From assembly GCF_000819565.1 (NCBI RefSeq), contig NZ_CP004393.1, positions 1,798,001 through 1,862,000 on the forward strand: a stretch of 64,000 nt of DNA. The letters run 5' to 3'. The notes under the pieces were generated by a model. That model was given only the letters and a program-made list of their open reading frames with translations, was not told where the DNA came from and did not search any database. How positions within the stretch are numbered: position 1 is the first letter of the stretch; every line of letters begins with the position of its first letter. Shown here one piece after another: positions 8,841 through 17,135 of this stretch. This stretch comes from Celeribacter indicus (lineage in GTDB: Bacteria; Pseudomonadota; Alphaproteobacteria; Rhodobacterales; Rhodobacteraceae). Both the position numbers and the translations under genes were made by a program.

Positions 8841-9682
8841 TCTACGTATTTCAAGATGAAACAAAGCTTCCGGCGGGTTGGTTGGCAAAAGTTGCTGCTT
8901 TGCAAGATGCTCTTGATCAGCTCGACACGACGGCTAAGCGAAAGGCGTACATTGACAGTAAGGGAGCAATATGGGGCGAAGTCAAAGATGCTCTTCTTCA
9001 GATGTCGCATAATAAGTGCTGGTACTCCGAGGCGCCGGATGCCGTGTCAGATTGGCATGTCGATCACTTTAGACCAAAGTTAAGGGCGCTGGATGAAGAT
9101 CGCACAGCTCACGATGGTTACCCGTGGCTAGCGTTCGACTGGAAGAACTATCGGATCGCGGGTAGCTATCCCAATTCTCCGCATACTGATGGTCATGGCA
9201 CCACTAGAGGAAAGTGGGATTATTTCCCACTGTCGGCTGGGTCGATTAGAGCAACTTGGGATCAGAGAAGTACGGCAAACGAGACGGTTCTGTTGCTAGA
9301 TCCTGCTAGCAAGACTGATCCAAAGCTGATGACCTTCGACGAGGAGGGCCTACCCATCCCGGTCGACCCGACCAACGCGATTGTAAAGAGGCGCGTCGAA
9401 ACGACAGTTCATTTTCTCTATCTTGATAGCCCCCGCCTCGTGTCCGCTAGAAAAAAGAAATGGCGGGAGATCTCAGATTTGATCGAGGAGTATCGCCTAG
9501 CCTGTCCCGATACATATGAAGCGTGCACACTCCAAGATCATCAACGAGTTGAGCGCTTGATTGGGAAGTTGAGTGCGGCGGCTGGCCCTAGGGCAGCGTA
9601 TGCGTCTACCGCTCGCGCCTGCCTTCGCGCAAACGGTCTTGCCCAGTTCATTGAGGCTGTCGAGGAAGCGGCGGCAGCCTGA
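8837..9682 (+). CDS. HNH nuclease, PtuB-like partner of the ATPase
   Basis: 281 residues. The HNH core is visible as NKCWYSEAP (first metal-binding cysteine), DWHVDHFRPK (residues about 72-81, with the catalytic/metal histidines) and WKNYRIAGSYPNS (Asn region). The second CxxC of many HNH zinc sites is not evident. The ATG lies in the stop region of the ATPase gene, so the two are translationally coupled. In Septu systems the HNH protein degrades nucleic acid once the ATPase senses infection. It is the last gene of the hsdM-hsdS-ATPase-HNH operon, followed by a terminator at 9803. Confidence is high for the HNH fold and moderate for the Septu label. Confidence 0.75.
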   Translation: MIYVFQDETKLPAGWLAKVAALQDALDQLDTTAKRKAYIDSKGAIWGEVKDALLQMSHNKCWYSEAPDAVSDWHVDHFRPKLRALDEDRTAHDGYPWLAFDWKNYRIAGSYPNSPHTDGHGTTRGKWDYFPLSAGSIRATWDQRSTANETVLLLDPASKTDPKLMTFDEEGLPIPVDPTNAIVKRRVETTVHFLYLDSPRLVSARKKKWREISDLIEEYRLACPDTYEACTLQDHQRVERLIGKLSAAAGPRAAYASTARACLRANGLAQFIEAVEEAAAA

Positions 9683-9785
9683 TGGTGACGGAAGTTTCGC
9701 CAATCTGGATCGCATAAGTCTAGTTAGAGGGCTATAGCGTAGACATAGTTCTCATCGCTATCCCGCATGCCCCGCCACTTGCACA

Positions 9786-9848
9786 TTGCAAACCCGAAAA
9801 CAGGTCCCTCGCGGGGCCTTTTTCTTTATGTGCCAAAGGGGTTTGCAA
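9786..9848. repeat. 10-bp perfect inverted repeat enclosing a terminator
   Basis: TTGCAAACCC (9786-9795) is the exact reverse complement of GGGTTTGCAA (9839-9848). The terminator hairpin lies between them, so the whole could fold into one long cruciform. Confidence 0.55.
9803..9824 (+). terminator. Rho-independent terminator of the hsdM-HNH operon
   Basis: GGTCCC pairs with GGGGCC (one G-T pair) around a TCGC loop, followed at once by TTTTTC. It lies about 120 bp downstream of the HNH stop codon, on the right strand to end the operon transcript. Confidence 0.7.
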
Positions 9849-10126
9849 GGACCACCCGCCCTTCGGAGACTGGCCAACCGCGCGAGATCGGTCTCTGAAC
9901 GCCCACCGTCTCTTTCCACCCGCCCTTCGCTTTCGGCGAGACGCTTTCAAAACCTCCATGCATTTCAAGGAACTGGCGGGATCGCGTTGCGCCCGTGTTT
10001 CGCTGGTTCCGGCTTGTTTCAAAGCGGACGGAGGCGCGACACGGGCGGCGTGGTGGTTGGTATTTCTTGGGAGTCTTGCGCGAAGTCTCTGATGACAAAC
10101 GCAGTTTCCGCCCTTAGCCTGGCTCG

Positions 10127-10963
10127 ATGTCAAACGGGGCCTGGACAGATCAAGAGAACGACCTGATCGTCGCGGATTACTTCGCGATGCTGGCCGACGA
10201 CGTCTGTGGTCGCCCCTACAACAAGGTCGAGCACCGGCGCGGGCTTCTGCCGCTGTTGAATGATCGGTCCGAGGGATCGGTCGAGTTCAAGCACCAGAAC
10301 ATCAGCGCCGTGCTGAAGGGGCTGGGTGAGGACTGGATCCCGGGCTATAAGCCCGCCTTCAATTTCCAGATGACGCTGGTGGATGCCGTGGCGCGTTGGC
10401 TGGCGCTGAACCCGGCATGGCTCGGCCGCCATTCAGGTACCAGAGTGACGACCGGCCTCGCGGAGGCGCGGCCGATCTGGATCGGGCCGCCGCCCACGTT
10501 GTCGAACCAGCCGCCCCCGCAGGAGCTGGAGCAGATGCTGCACATCGCCCGCAAATTCGATGTCGCGGCGAGAGACGAGCGAAACCGCGGCCTTGGCCGT
10601 GCCGGTGAGGAGCGCGTCCTGGCGCACGAACGAGCCTCCCTGAAATCAGCGGGCCGCGACGATCTTGCGCGCAAGGTCCGGTGGGTGTCGGAGGAGGATG
10701 GCGATGGTGCCGGCTACGATATCGCCAGCTTCGCGCCGGATGGCCGTCCGCGCCTGATTGAGGTGAAGACGACGAATGGCTGGGAGCGTACGCCTTTTCA
10801 TATCAGCCGCAACGAGCTGGCCGTGGCCGAGGAGCGGCGCTCGGAATGGTCCCTGTTCCGCCTGTGGAACTTCGCCCGCGAGCCGAAGGCGTTCGAGCTG
10901 CACCCGCCGCTGGACGCGCATGTCTCGCTGACCGCGACGTCCTTTCAGGCGAGCTTTCACTGA
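10127..10963 (+). CDS. DUF3883-domain protein, probable PD-(D/E)XK nuclease-like
   Basis: 278 residues. The N-terminal third (RPYNKVEHRRGLLPLLNDRS, then SVEFKHQNISAVLKGLG and IPGYKP) is a small helical domain often found in front of HNH or DUF3883 domains. The C-terminal half is DUF3883-like: GLGRAGEERVLAHER, then GYDIASF near residue 197 and LIEVKTT near 210. These supply D, E and K in the spacing of a PD-(D/E)XK active site. Such proteins occur in defence islands. It stands alone on the plus strand between the Septu-like genes and the prophage, so it is probably another defence gene. Confidence 0.7.
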   Translation: MSNGAWTDQENDLIVADYFAMLADDVCGRPYNKVEHRRGLLPLLNDRSEGSVEFKHQNISAVLKGLGEDWIPGYKPAFNFQMTLVDAVARWLALNPAWLGRHSGTRVTTGLAEARPIWIGPPPTLSNQPPPQELEQMLHIARKFDVAARDERNRGLGRAGEERVLAHERASLKSAGRDDLARKVRWVSEEDGDGAGYDIASFAPDGRPRLIEVKTTNGWERTPFHISRNELAVAEERRSEWSLFRLWNFAREPKAFELHPPLDAHVSLTATSFQASFH

Positions 10964-11054
10964 CCTCTGCCAGCTACCTTGTCGACGACAATGTAGACAT
11001 CCATCGAATGTCGAGATTAACGTTTGAAAATTGCGATGAATTTCTGGGTTAGCT

Positions 11055-11663
11055 TTGGCAACTTGTTGGACCTGTGGTGAGCCGATCGTTTTTCGGCACG
11101 TTGATGGCGTGCTGAAACCAATCCACCTAAACGGTGGCTGGTGCGCTGCCACATCTTCTAGCTCCCCGTCTAACGCTCTTTTCCGGACCGTTGAATCCTA
11201 TGTGAACCCCAATGCCTATTGTCCGGTATGCGGGGAAAAGGTGTTTTACTACCAGAGCCGTTACGGCGGCCGGGTTTTCTTTGATGATCTTGGTTGGCCT
11301 TGGCCGAAGCACCCTTGCGCCGATAATGGTAGTCAAACCCTGAAGTCCCCGCCTGTCGTGCGTGGCCCAATAGTCATAAAGGATCGCAGCGGAAAAACGC
11401 TGGACATTTACGACCTCGACGATCTGCAAGACGCGGCAGACCAATACATATTCACTTTCCAAAACCATCGCACCCGTGCCCGCCTCGACTTGGCGCTCAC
11501 AAAGAAGGCCATGAAAAAAGGGGGGCTCAGCATTGAAGATTTCTGGGACACGCCTTCCTTCTTGCTTCGCAAAGACGACGAAAAGCCAAACGCGTTCCGG
11601 GTGGAATTCATTTCTTGTAGGCAGCGCAAGGTAGTCAGGATCAGGATGCGCCGATCACGTTGA
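11055..11663 (+). CDS. Zinc-ribbon protein, unknown function
   Basis: 202 residues from a TTG start. Two CxxC knuckles are visible: CWTCGEPI near the N-terminus and CPVCGEKVFYY near residue 56, giving a probable zinc ribbon. The middle (VRGPIVIKDRSGKTLDIYDL) and the basic C-terminus (RKVVRIRMRRSR) suggest nucleic-acid contact. I do not recognise a family. It is the last plus-strand gene before the prophage recombinase operon, so it may mark the edge of the prophage insertion. Confidence 0.55.
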   Translation: MATCWTCGEPIVFRHVDGVLKPIHLNGGWCAATSSSSPSNALFRTVESYVNPNAYCPVCGEKVFYYQSRYGGRVFFDDLGWPWPKHPCADNGSQTLKSPPVVRGPIVIKDRSGKTLDIYDLDDLQDAADQYIFTFQNHRTRARLDLALTKKAMKKGGLSIEDFWDTPSFLLRKDDEKPNAFRVEFISCRQRKVVRIRMRRSR

Positions 11664-11680
11664 CCATGCAATTTGTCCAG

Positions 11681-12082
11681 TCAAAGCTCCGCTGAAATAT
11701 CGTGAAACGCCCGCTCAGCCTGCTCCTGCCATGTCTCCCCCGCCAGAAAGCACAGGTCATAGAGGCTGACCGCCGATGCCTCGCGGCCGCAGGTCAGGCG
11801 CTTCAGCACCTCCGGCGCCAGATAGGCGAGGCGCAGCTGGCGGCTGACATGGCGTTCGGCCAGACCGACGGCTTCAGCCAGTTCCTGGATCGTGGCGAAC
11901 TCGCCTGCCTCCATGCGCCGCCGCCAGCCCCATGCCCGGCCGATGGCGCGCAGGATGTGCGGGTCCTGCGTCTGATCCTCGCTCGGGCTGTAGTCGGTGG
12001 GCGGCATGATCTTGGGCCGCCCGTTCTTCTTGCGCAGCTTCAGGGGGATCAGCACGCGGATCGTGTCATTGCTTCGGGTCAT
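11681..12082 (-). CDS. HTH protein co-expressed with the serine recombinase
   Basis: 133 residues. An HTH is visible in the middle (ATIQELAEAVGLAERHVSRQ, then LRLAYLAPEVLKRL), similar to the KorB/ParB-type HTH, flanked by a basic N-terminus and an acidic C-terminus. Its ATG overlaps the recombinase stop (ATGA at 12079-12082), so it is translated with it. In related phages and islands such a gene often follows a DUF2924 plus recombinase pair. It could be a directionality or regulatory factor for recombination. This is inferred from position. Confidence 0.65.
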   Translation of the reverse strand: MTRSNDTIRVLIPLKLRKKNGRPKIMPPTDYSPSEDQTQDPHILRAIGRAWGWRRRMEAGEFATIQELAEAVGLAERHVSRQLRLAYLAPEVLKRLTCGREASAVSLYDLCFLAGETWQEQAERAFHDISAEL

Positions 12083-13410
12083 TCGGCGACCTCCATGTCG
12101 CGTGGGGCGATCATCTCGCGGATGACGCCTGCGACGCCTTCGCGCCGGATGTCGACCTCGAGCCCGGCGGCGGTGACGGTGACGCGCCGGACCAGAAGCT
12201 GGATGATCCGCGCCTGTTCGAGCGGAAACAGCTGCGCCCAGAGGGTGTTGAAATCATGCAGCGCCGCGATGGCCTCGGCCTCGGACACCTGATCGCGCTT
12301 CAGCGCCGCCAGCACCTGCGTGACCACCTCGGGCGTCTGCAGGATGCGCCGCACCTCGGTGACGATGGCGTCCTCGACCATGCCCGCAGGCAGGCGGGTC
12401 GGCGCAAGTTCGCCGCCGCTCTCGTCCTCCGTCGTGCGGTTCTTGATCACGTCCATCGACACGTAATAGCGGTAGAGCTTGCCGCGTTTCTTGGTCGCGG
12501 TCGGGGTCATGGCCGCGCCGGTATCGGTGAAGATCAGCCCCTTCAGCGGCGCGGGCGTCTGCATGCGGCTGTTGCTGGACCGCGCGTGGCGGTTGCCCTG
12601 CAGGATCGCATCGACCTGATCCCAGACCTTGTCGGTGACGATGGCCTCGTGCTCGCCCGGATAGGCCTTGCCCTTGTGGACGGCCTCGCCACGATAGACG
12701 CGATTGCGGAGCACCCGATAGAGGTAGCCCTTGTCGATCAGCGTGCCCTGCTTGCTGCGAAACTCCTCGCGCCGCAGTTCCTTCGCCAGCATCGTGGCCG
12801 AGCCGAGTTCGACGAAGCGCTCGAAGATCCGACGCACCGAGGCGGCCTCAGCCTCGTTGATCACCAGCTTGCGGTCCTGCACATCGTAGCCGAGCGGCAC
12901 ATAGCCGCCCATCCAGATCCCGCGCTTGCGCGAGGCGGCGACCTTGTCGCGGATGCGTTCGCCGATGACCTCGCGCTCGAACTGGGCGAAGCTGAGCAGG
13001 ATGTTCAGCGTCAGCCGCCCCATCGATGTGGTCGTGTTGAAGGACTGCGTGACCGAGACGAAGGTGACGCCGTTGCGGTCGAACACCTCGACCAGCTTCG
13101 AGAAATCCATCAGGGCGCGGCTGAGCCGGTCGATCTTGTAGACCACGACCACGTCGATCAGCCCGTCGTCGATGTCGGCCAGCAGCTGCTTCAGCCCCGG
13201 CCGGTCCAGATTGCCGCCCGAGAATCCTCCGTCGTCATAGCGGTCGCGGGTAGCAACCCAGCCTTCGGACTTCTGGCTGGCGATATAGGCCTCGCAGGCC
13301 TCCCGCTGGGCGTCGAGGCTGTTGAACTCCATGTCGAGCCCTTCCTCGCTCGACTTGCGAGTGTAGATGGCGCAGCGCAGGCGGCGGCCGGGGCGTATGT
13401 TCATGTCCAT
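12079..13410 (-). CDS. Large serine recombinase (prophage integrase)
   Basis: 443 residues from ATG 13410, chosen because GGGAG lies 8 nt upstream and the catalytic domain follows at once. The resolvase domain begins RCAIYTRKSSEEG, with catalytic serine S20. It continues through YDDGGFSGGNLDRPGL, VVYKIDRLSRALMDF and FAQFEREVIGERIRDK. The recombinase domain follows (GYVPLGYDVQDRKLV, then YRVLRNRVYRGE). The C-terminal region lacks an obvious CxxC zinc ribbon. It is the most likely enzyme for prophage integration and excision. It is in one operon with the DUF2924 gene (2 bp upstream) and the HTH gene downstream. Confidence 0.9.
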   Translation of the reverse strand: MDMNIRPGRRLRCAIYTRKSSEEGLDMEFNSLDAQREACEAYIASQKSEGWVATRDRYDDGGFSGGNLDRPGLKQLLADIDDGLIDVVVVYKIDRLSRALMDFSKLVEVFDRNGVTFVSVTQSFNTTTSMGRLTLNILLSFAQFEREVIGERIRDKVAASRKRGIWMGGYVPLGYDVQDRKLVINEAEAASVRRIFERFVELGSATMLAKELRREEFRSKQGTLIDKGYLYRVLRNRVYRGEAVHKGKAYPGEHEAIVTDKVWDQVDAILQGNRHARSSNSRMQTPAPLKGLIFTDTGAAMTPTATKKRGKLYRYYVSMDVIKNRTTEDESGGELAPTRLPAGMVEDAIVTEVRRILQTPEVVTQVLAALKRDQVSEAEAIAALHDFNTLWAQLFPLEQARIIQLLVRRVTVTAAGLEVDIRREGVAGVIREMIAPRDMEVAE

Positions 13411-13412
13411 GA

Positions 13413-13910
13413 TCAAATCTCCCGCGATCGGACCTGCAGCCCGAAGAAGCGATAGCCGTTCCAGCGCACGTCGGTGATTTCCCGCGCGATGCCGGAGAGC
13501 GATTTGTATTTGCGGCCCTGCCACTCAAAACCGTCCTTCAGCACGGTGATGGTGTGCTCGACCCCGTTCCATTCCCGGATCAGCCGCGTGCCAGCCACCG
13601 GATTGCGGGGATCCGCGATCTGGTTCTTGCGGCGGGAGACGCCCTCGACCTCATCGGCAAGCAGGTCCAGCATGCGGCGGGTCTCGTGATCAGGGCCGCC
13701 ATAGGTCAGTTCCTGGAGACGATAGGCGATGCGGGCCTCGAGAAAGGCGCGGCTGTTGTTCGGCGCGGCGCTACCGAGGAGCCGTTCCCATTCGGTCTTC
13801 AGCTCTTTCACCGACATGGTCTTGAGCGCGGCGATGCGCGACAGGACGCTCTGGTCCAGGCGCGCGTCCTGCCCGGGCTTGGGCGGCGTTATCTTACTGT
13901 GATGATTCAT
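13413..13910 (-). CDS. DUF2924-domain protein
   Basis: 165 residues. ATG 13910 was chosen because GGAGG lies 5 nt upstream. It has the features of DUF2924 proteins: MSVKELKTEWERLLGSAAPN, then AFLEARIAYRLQEL and the C-terminal half with GTRLIREWNGVEHTITVL and YKSLSGIAREIT. Its function is unknown, but it is almost always found directly before a phage or island serine recombinase, as here (2 bp gap). It probably helps or controls recombination. Confidence 0.85.
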   Translation of the reverse strand: MNHHSKITPPKPGQDARLDQSVLSRIAALKTMSVKELKTEWERLLGSAAPNNSRAFLEARIAYRLQELTYGGPDHETRRMLDLLADEVEGVSRRKNQIADPRNPVAGTRLIREWNGVEHTITVLKDGFEWQGRKYKSLSGIAREITDVRWNGYRFFGLQVRSREI

Positions 13911-14142
13911 CAATTCCTCCGATGCGGATGCGTTTCCTGCGACGACCACCGCTCTTTCGGGGCGGGTAGTCCACGGAACTGTCTCCGTCGGCGGGCGATA
14001 AAGAACTGGACTTCCCGGCATTCAGGCGAACGACGCCCGCGGCGAGAATGCGGCCCAACTCGGCAAGCCGGGCATCAGGGGACATGCGTTCAGGGCATAG
14101 AGGATTGGGCCCGGAAACCGGGTCTTCGGAGGGAATGGACAT
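13894..14142 (-). CDS. Small protein, first gene of the recombinase operon
   Basis: 82 residues. The segment PDARLAELGRILAAGVVRLN forms a short amphipathic helix, followed by a Ser-rich stretch and a basic cluster (GGRRRKRIRIGG). It overlaps the DUF2924 start by 17 bp. Small genes of this kind commonly precede DUF2924 genes. No function can be assigned. Confidence 0.6.
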   Translation of the reverse strand: MSIPSEDPVSGPNPLCPERMSPDARLAELGRILAAGVVRLNAGKSSSLSPADGDSSVDYPPRKSGGRRRKRIRIGGIDESSQ

Positions 14143-14308
14143 GGCGGGTTTTCGCGACTGTTGTGATAGGCAAGATGTGTCACGAAATCAGAAAAATATC
14201 AAGTAAATCAGCTCATTACGGACTTATGCGGTCGCTGCGCACCGTGGCGAAAATCTGCGTAGCTGATATGTCCCCACGCCGACCTTTCTGTCGGGCGGAT
14301 GCGCCGAA

Positions 14309-15241
14309 TCAACTCGTCCACCCGTCCATGAACTTGTCGTAGCTGTCGAGGATCGGCTCCTCCTCGAAGTCCCGACCATAGACGGCGTCGTCGAACTGCA
14401 AGATGGTCAGGGACAAGTCCAGAAACTCGGACACCAATGCCAGTTCCCGCACTGGCTCGGACCCGCGACTGAAGTTCCAGACGCCAGCCGGTCGCTGGAC
14501 CGGCCGGTCCGAGACAAATCCCCTCTCGTCGGCGCCGAGGGCAGCCAGCGCATCGTCAGGGATCTGCATGCCCGATCGCACGAAGATCCCGCTCTTGAGA
14601 GCAGACTTGCTGGCACGCCCCCACCTTGCGAAACCGTCACGCGCGACGATCATGACGGCCCGCCGGTCCGTGAAATCGATCCACTTCCGGCAGGCGGCCA
14701 GCAGCGAAACGCCATAGCGATCAGTGATGTGGTTCAGAAGGTCGACGGTCATTTCTTCGCCGTTCACCTGCTCACGGTAGTCATCGAGCGGCATCAGCAG
14801 GTAGGAGGCGAAAGTGTCCGCCTCTTCCTCGCGTTGTCGTTCTGCCTCCTGCCAGGCATTCGGCAGCAGCGGTTTGCATTGAAAATCGCAATCGCGCTGG
14901 AGGGTTCCGCTCTTGTAATCCCGATCGGACAGGATGGGGCGATGAAGTTGGTAGTGACCGAACTCATGCGCGATGGTGAAGCGAACGCGGCCGCGATACC
15001 GGGGGTCGTCGTTATAGACGATGTGCCATTCCGGGCGCTTTCGGTGCGGCCGGAGCATTCCCTCGAAACCCGGGAGCTCGCCACCCACGATTTTCCCGAT
15101 CGGGTCCGCGTTGTTGCGGGAGACTTCTCGCGCCAAGGCTTCGACGTCGACCGGAAAGCGGTCTTCGCCCAGAACATGCCGGAGCATGATCGAGAGCCGG
15201 TTTGCCTCTTGCTGGGGAGATTTCTGCTTTCCGCTCGTCAT
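14309..15241 (-). CDS. ImmA/IrrE-family metallopeptidase (anti-repressor protease)
   Basis: 310 residues. A zinc-protease motif HEFGHYQLH starts at residue 92, and a downstream acidic ligand region (REEEADTFASYLLMP) completes the ImmA/IrrE active site. Members cleave a cognate XRE repressor when activated, inducing phage or integrative-element genes. The start at 15241 overlaps the stop codon of the XRE gene (ATGA), the usual immR-immA coupling. The C-terminal 150 residues are family-variable. With the two operators upstream of the XRE gene, this forms a complete protease-repressor switch. Confidence 0.9.
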   Translation of the reverse strand: MTSGKQKSPQQEANRLSIMLRHVLGEDRFPVDVEALAREVSRNNADPIGKIVGGELPGFEGMLRPHRKRPEWHIVYNDDPRYRGRVRFTIAHEFGHYQLHRPILSDRDYKSGTLQRDCDFQCKPLLPNAWQEAERQREEEADTFASYLLMPLDDYREQVNGEEMTVDLLNHITDRYGVSLLAACRKWIDFTDRRAVMIVARDGFARWGRASKSALKSGIFVRSGMQIPDDALAALGADERGFVSDRPVQRPAGVWNFSRGSEPVRELALVSEFLDLSLTILQFDDAVYGRDFEEEPILDSYDKFMDGWTS

Positions 15242-15561
15242 CAATCGTCGTCCAAAGCATCCAGGATGCGTCGCAGGCGTTCTTTCTCCGGCGCCGCCAT
15301 CTTCTTGTATTTTCTGAAGAAAGCTATGTCCTCGGCGTTTTCCTCTTCTTTTTCACCGTCACCGGCCAATAAGTACTCGACTGTGGTGTCGAGCGCGGTG
15401 GCGATCATGGCCAGCTTCTCGGCCGAGGGACGAACGACTTCCTTGTTCTCTATTTCCCACATGTAGCTCTTGCTGGAGCCGACCCGCTCGGCGAGTCCCT
15501 CCAGGGTCAATCCGCGCTTTCGCCTCTGCTCGCGAACGCGCTCCCCTAGTGGTGTTGGCAC
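15241..15561 (-). CDS. XRE-family repressor partnered with ImmA-like protease
   Basis: 106 residues from a GTG start with AAAGGG 7 nt upstream. The HTH is at residues 6-60: GERVREQRRKRGLTLEGLAE, then RVGSSKSYMWEIENKEVVRP. A long charged C-terminal helix (FFRKYKKMAAPEKERLRRIL) is typical of ImmA-cleaved repressors. The divergent intergenic region carries two copies of a 16-bp palindrome at 15584-15599 and 15647-15662, which are its likely binding sites. It should repress both itself and the rightward three-gene operon. Confidence 0.88.
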   Translation of the reverse strand: MPTPLGERVREQRRKRGLTLEGLAERVGSSKSYMWEIENKEVVRPSAEKLAMIATALDTTVEYLLAGDGEKEEENAEDIAFFRKYKKMAAPEKERLRRILDALDDD

Positions 15562-15583
15562 GGCAATACCCTTTTCGTTGGTG

Positions 15584-15599
15584 GTTCGTTTTTACGAAC
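15584..15599. promoter_or_regulatory. Repressor operator 1 (GTTCG-N6-CGAAC)
   Basis: GTTCGTTTTTACGAAC is a 16-bp inverted repeat with perfect 5-bp arms. It starts 22 bp upstream of the XRE start codon, where binding would block leftward transcription. Same arms and spacer length as operator 2. Confidence 0.75.
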
Positions 15600-15608
15600 T
15601 TCTAGTCC

Positions 15609-15638
15609 TTGACACGCCATACGCGCAATCCCTATCTT
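15609..15638 (+). promoter_or_regulatory. Rightward promoter of the ImmA/XRE-controlled operon
   Basis: A perfect -35 TTGACA (15609-15614) and a -10-like TATCTT (15633-15638) are separated by 18 bp. The promoter lies exactly between the two operators, so looping or occupancy of both could silence it. Transcription would start near 15645, overlapping operator 2. Confidence 0.65.
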
Positions 15639-15646
15639 CTGCGCAG

Positions 15647-15662
15647 GTTCGCTACAACGAAC
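15647..15662. promoter_or_regulatory. Repressor operator 2 (GTTCG-N6-CGAAC)
   Basis: GTTCGCTACAACGAAC is the second copy, with arms identical to operator 1 and an unrelated 6-nt spacer. The centre-to-centre distance to operator 1 is 63 bp, six helical turns, so both face the same side of the DNA. It covers the predicted rightward transcription start. Confidence 0.75.
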
Positions 15663-15697
15663 TTTGATTCCCGTTGAAACAAGACCTGGAGGCCAGA

Positions 15698-15937
15698 ATG
15701 GCTGTTGGAAAGAACCCGGGCACGCATCACGTCGTGCCGAATGCAGAAGGCGGCTGGGATGTCCGCCGCGGTGGTGCGGCGCGCTCGAGCGGGCACTTTG
15801 ATACCAAGCAGGACGCCGTCCAGCGTGCGCGCGAAATCAGCCGCAATGCGGATACCGAACTGAAGATCCACAATCGTGACGGACGGATCGCGCAGTCGGA
15901 TTCGCACGGCAACGACCCCCGCAACATCAAGGGCTGA
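15698..15937 (+). CDS. DUF2188-domain protein, first gene of the controlled operon
   Basis: 79 residues. ATG 15698 was chosen because GGAGG lies 5 nt upstream. Two short DUF2188-type repeats are visible: THHVVPNAEGGWDVRRGGAA followed by SSGHFDTKQDAVQRAREISR, and ELKIHNRDGRIAQSDSHGND. The fold is small and often stress- or DNA-associated, with no known biochemical role. It lies directly behind the operator-flanked promoter and 13 bp before the next gene. Confidence 0.75.
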   Translation: MAVGKNPGTHHVVPNAEGGWDVRRGGAARSSGHFDTKQDAVQRAREISRNADTELKIHNRDGRIAQSDSHGNDPRNIKG

Positions 15938-15950
15938 GGAGATGTAAGAC

Positions 15951-17135
15951 ATGGCGTCGGTGACCAACTTCATCCGCAATACCCCGCTCGCGTCGCTGCG
16001 CGACTATTTCACTGCGGCCGGGATCGAGTTTCCGACGCCCGTCAACTGGGATGCGCCTGAGCCGGAGGTCGTTCGGCCGCTGCTTCAGGCGGTCGATCAG
16101 ATGGACGACGAAGCGCGCGGCCGCGTCATCAACGATGGTGAGCGCGTAGGCGCCATGGCAGATGTCGCGGGTCATACGGCGCTCTACAGTGTTGTCGATG
16201 ACCGGGAGGTCCTCGACGAGCTCGAAAATGGCCATGCCCGCGCCATGTGGCTGTTCATCAACGATCTGAACCGGTTTCGCCATGCGGAAGAGGTCCGTTT
16301 CACCGATGAGCGCCGCCGCGGGCGGAGCTGGGACGGCTTCATCTGCGAAGCGAACCTGAACCTCCGCCGCGACGAGCTCGCGCTCAACGCGTTCAAGGCG
16401 GCCCTGTGCCAGAGGTTTGCATCGCGGAATGTTCATGTCGACATTTTCGAGCGCGTCCGTCCGACCTTCGAAGGTGAGGACTGCGATCTGATCCAGATCA
16501 CGGTTTACCGCGAGGGCCTGCCAGACGATCAGTTCGCTTTCGACGAGGGCGAATTGGTGCGCCGCGCTTATCGGCCCGTCTTCGAGGCCGCGATGACCTA
16601 TGAGCCCGCCTCCGGGGTCATCGAAGTCGTTGCCAATGATCGGGAGAGCCGCGCGGAGATGGCGCAGTATCTGGCCCGCGACCTGCTCGGCGTGGAATTC
16701 CGGGACGAGAAGGTGCCGATGCGGCGCTATGATCTTACGGTGTTGCTTGCGCCCCATACTTTCCCGACTGACATCGAGGACGGGATCGAGCGGGTGGAAG
16801 TCCGGCAGCTCAGGCTGATGCCGATAGATGCCGTTGGCGAGCGCGTGACCTTGGAGGCGATGAGCAAGGCGGAACGCGACATCTGGGCAATGGCGGAGGC
16901 TCGGCTTGGCCCCGACAACCCCCTCACCGGCGGCTGGGTGGCGACGCAGGCGAAGCTCGTGATCAAGTTCCAGCCCAAGCCCGGGGCTCGGCGTGGTCGC
17001 ACGCTGCCCCTCACCATCACCATGCCGCATGGCTGCAATCTCAAGGATCAGACGGAAGAGGAGCAGCTGATCGGCGAGAAGTATCTGCGCCGGTGGGGAG
17101 TTGTGGTCGATGACCCGATCCTCATCGACGATTGA
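15951..17135 (+). CDS. Uncharacterised 394-residue protein of the ImmA/XRE-controlled operon
   Basis: I do not recognise this protein. It is soluble, acidic and rich in Asp/Glu/Arg, with no signal peptide or membrane segment. The N-terminus (NFIRNTPLASLRDYFTAAGI) and a central region (GRSWDGFICEANLNLRRDEL, then RNVHVDIFERVRPTF) look like folded alpha/beta sequence. The C-terminal part (LVIKFQPKPGARRGRTLPLT) is strand-rich and ends in DDPILIDD. It overlaps the next gene by 26 bp, so the two are probably made together and may act as a complex. Position behind an ImmA-controlled promoter in a prophage's accessory zone suggests a defence or lysogenic-conversion role. This is inference only. Confidence 0.75.
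   Translation: MASVTNFIRNTPLASLRDYFTAAGIEFPTPVNWDAPEPEVVRPLLQAVDQMDDEARGRVINDGERVGAMADVAGHTALYSVVDDREVLDELENGHARAMWLFINDLNRFRHAEEVRFTDERRRGRSWDGFICEANLNLRRDELALNAFKAALCQRFASRNVHVDIFERVRPTFEGEDCDLIQITVYREGLPDDQFAFDEGELVRRAYRPVFEAAMTYEPASGVIEVVANDRESRAEMAQYLARDLLGVEFRDEKVPMRRYDLTVLLAPHTFPTDIEDGIERVEVRQLRLMPIDAVGERVTLEAMSKAERDIWAMAEARLGPDNPLTGGWVATQAKLVIKFQPKPGARRGRTLPLTITMPHGCNLKDQTEEEQLIGEKYLRRWGVVVDDPILIDD

Larger units (their letters stand above)
9683..10126. other. Gene-free spacer with terminator
   Basis: No convincing gene here. Both strands have open frames, but they are Arg/Ser/Pro-rich and lack family features. The stretch holds the terminator at 9803-9824 inside a larger inverted repeat (9786-9848). 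It separates the restriction/Septu operon from the DUF3883 gene. Confidence 0.6.

Noticed and set aside
7263..9682. Retron-type Septu system
   Set aside because: The ATPase and HNH genes fit, but there is no reverse transcriptase or retron RNA region next to them.
9732..10166. Overlapping short frames on both strands in the 9.7-10.1 kb gap
   Set aside because: None has a ribosome-binding site with protein-like content, and a terminator hairpin lies in the middle.
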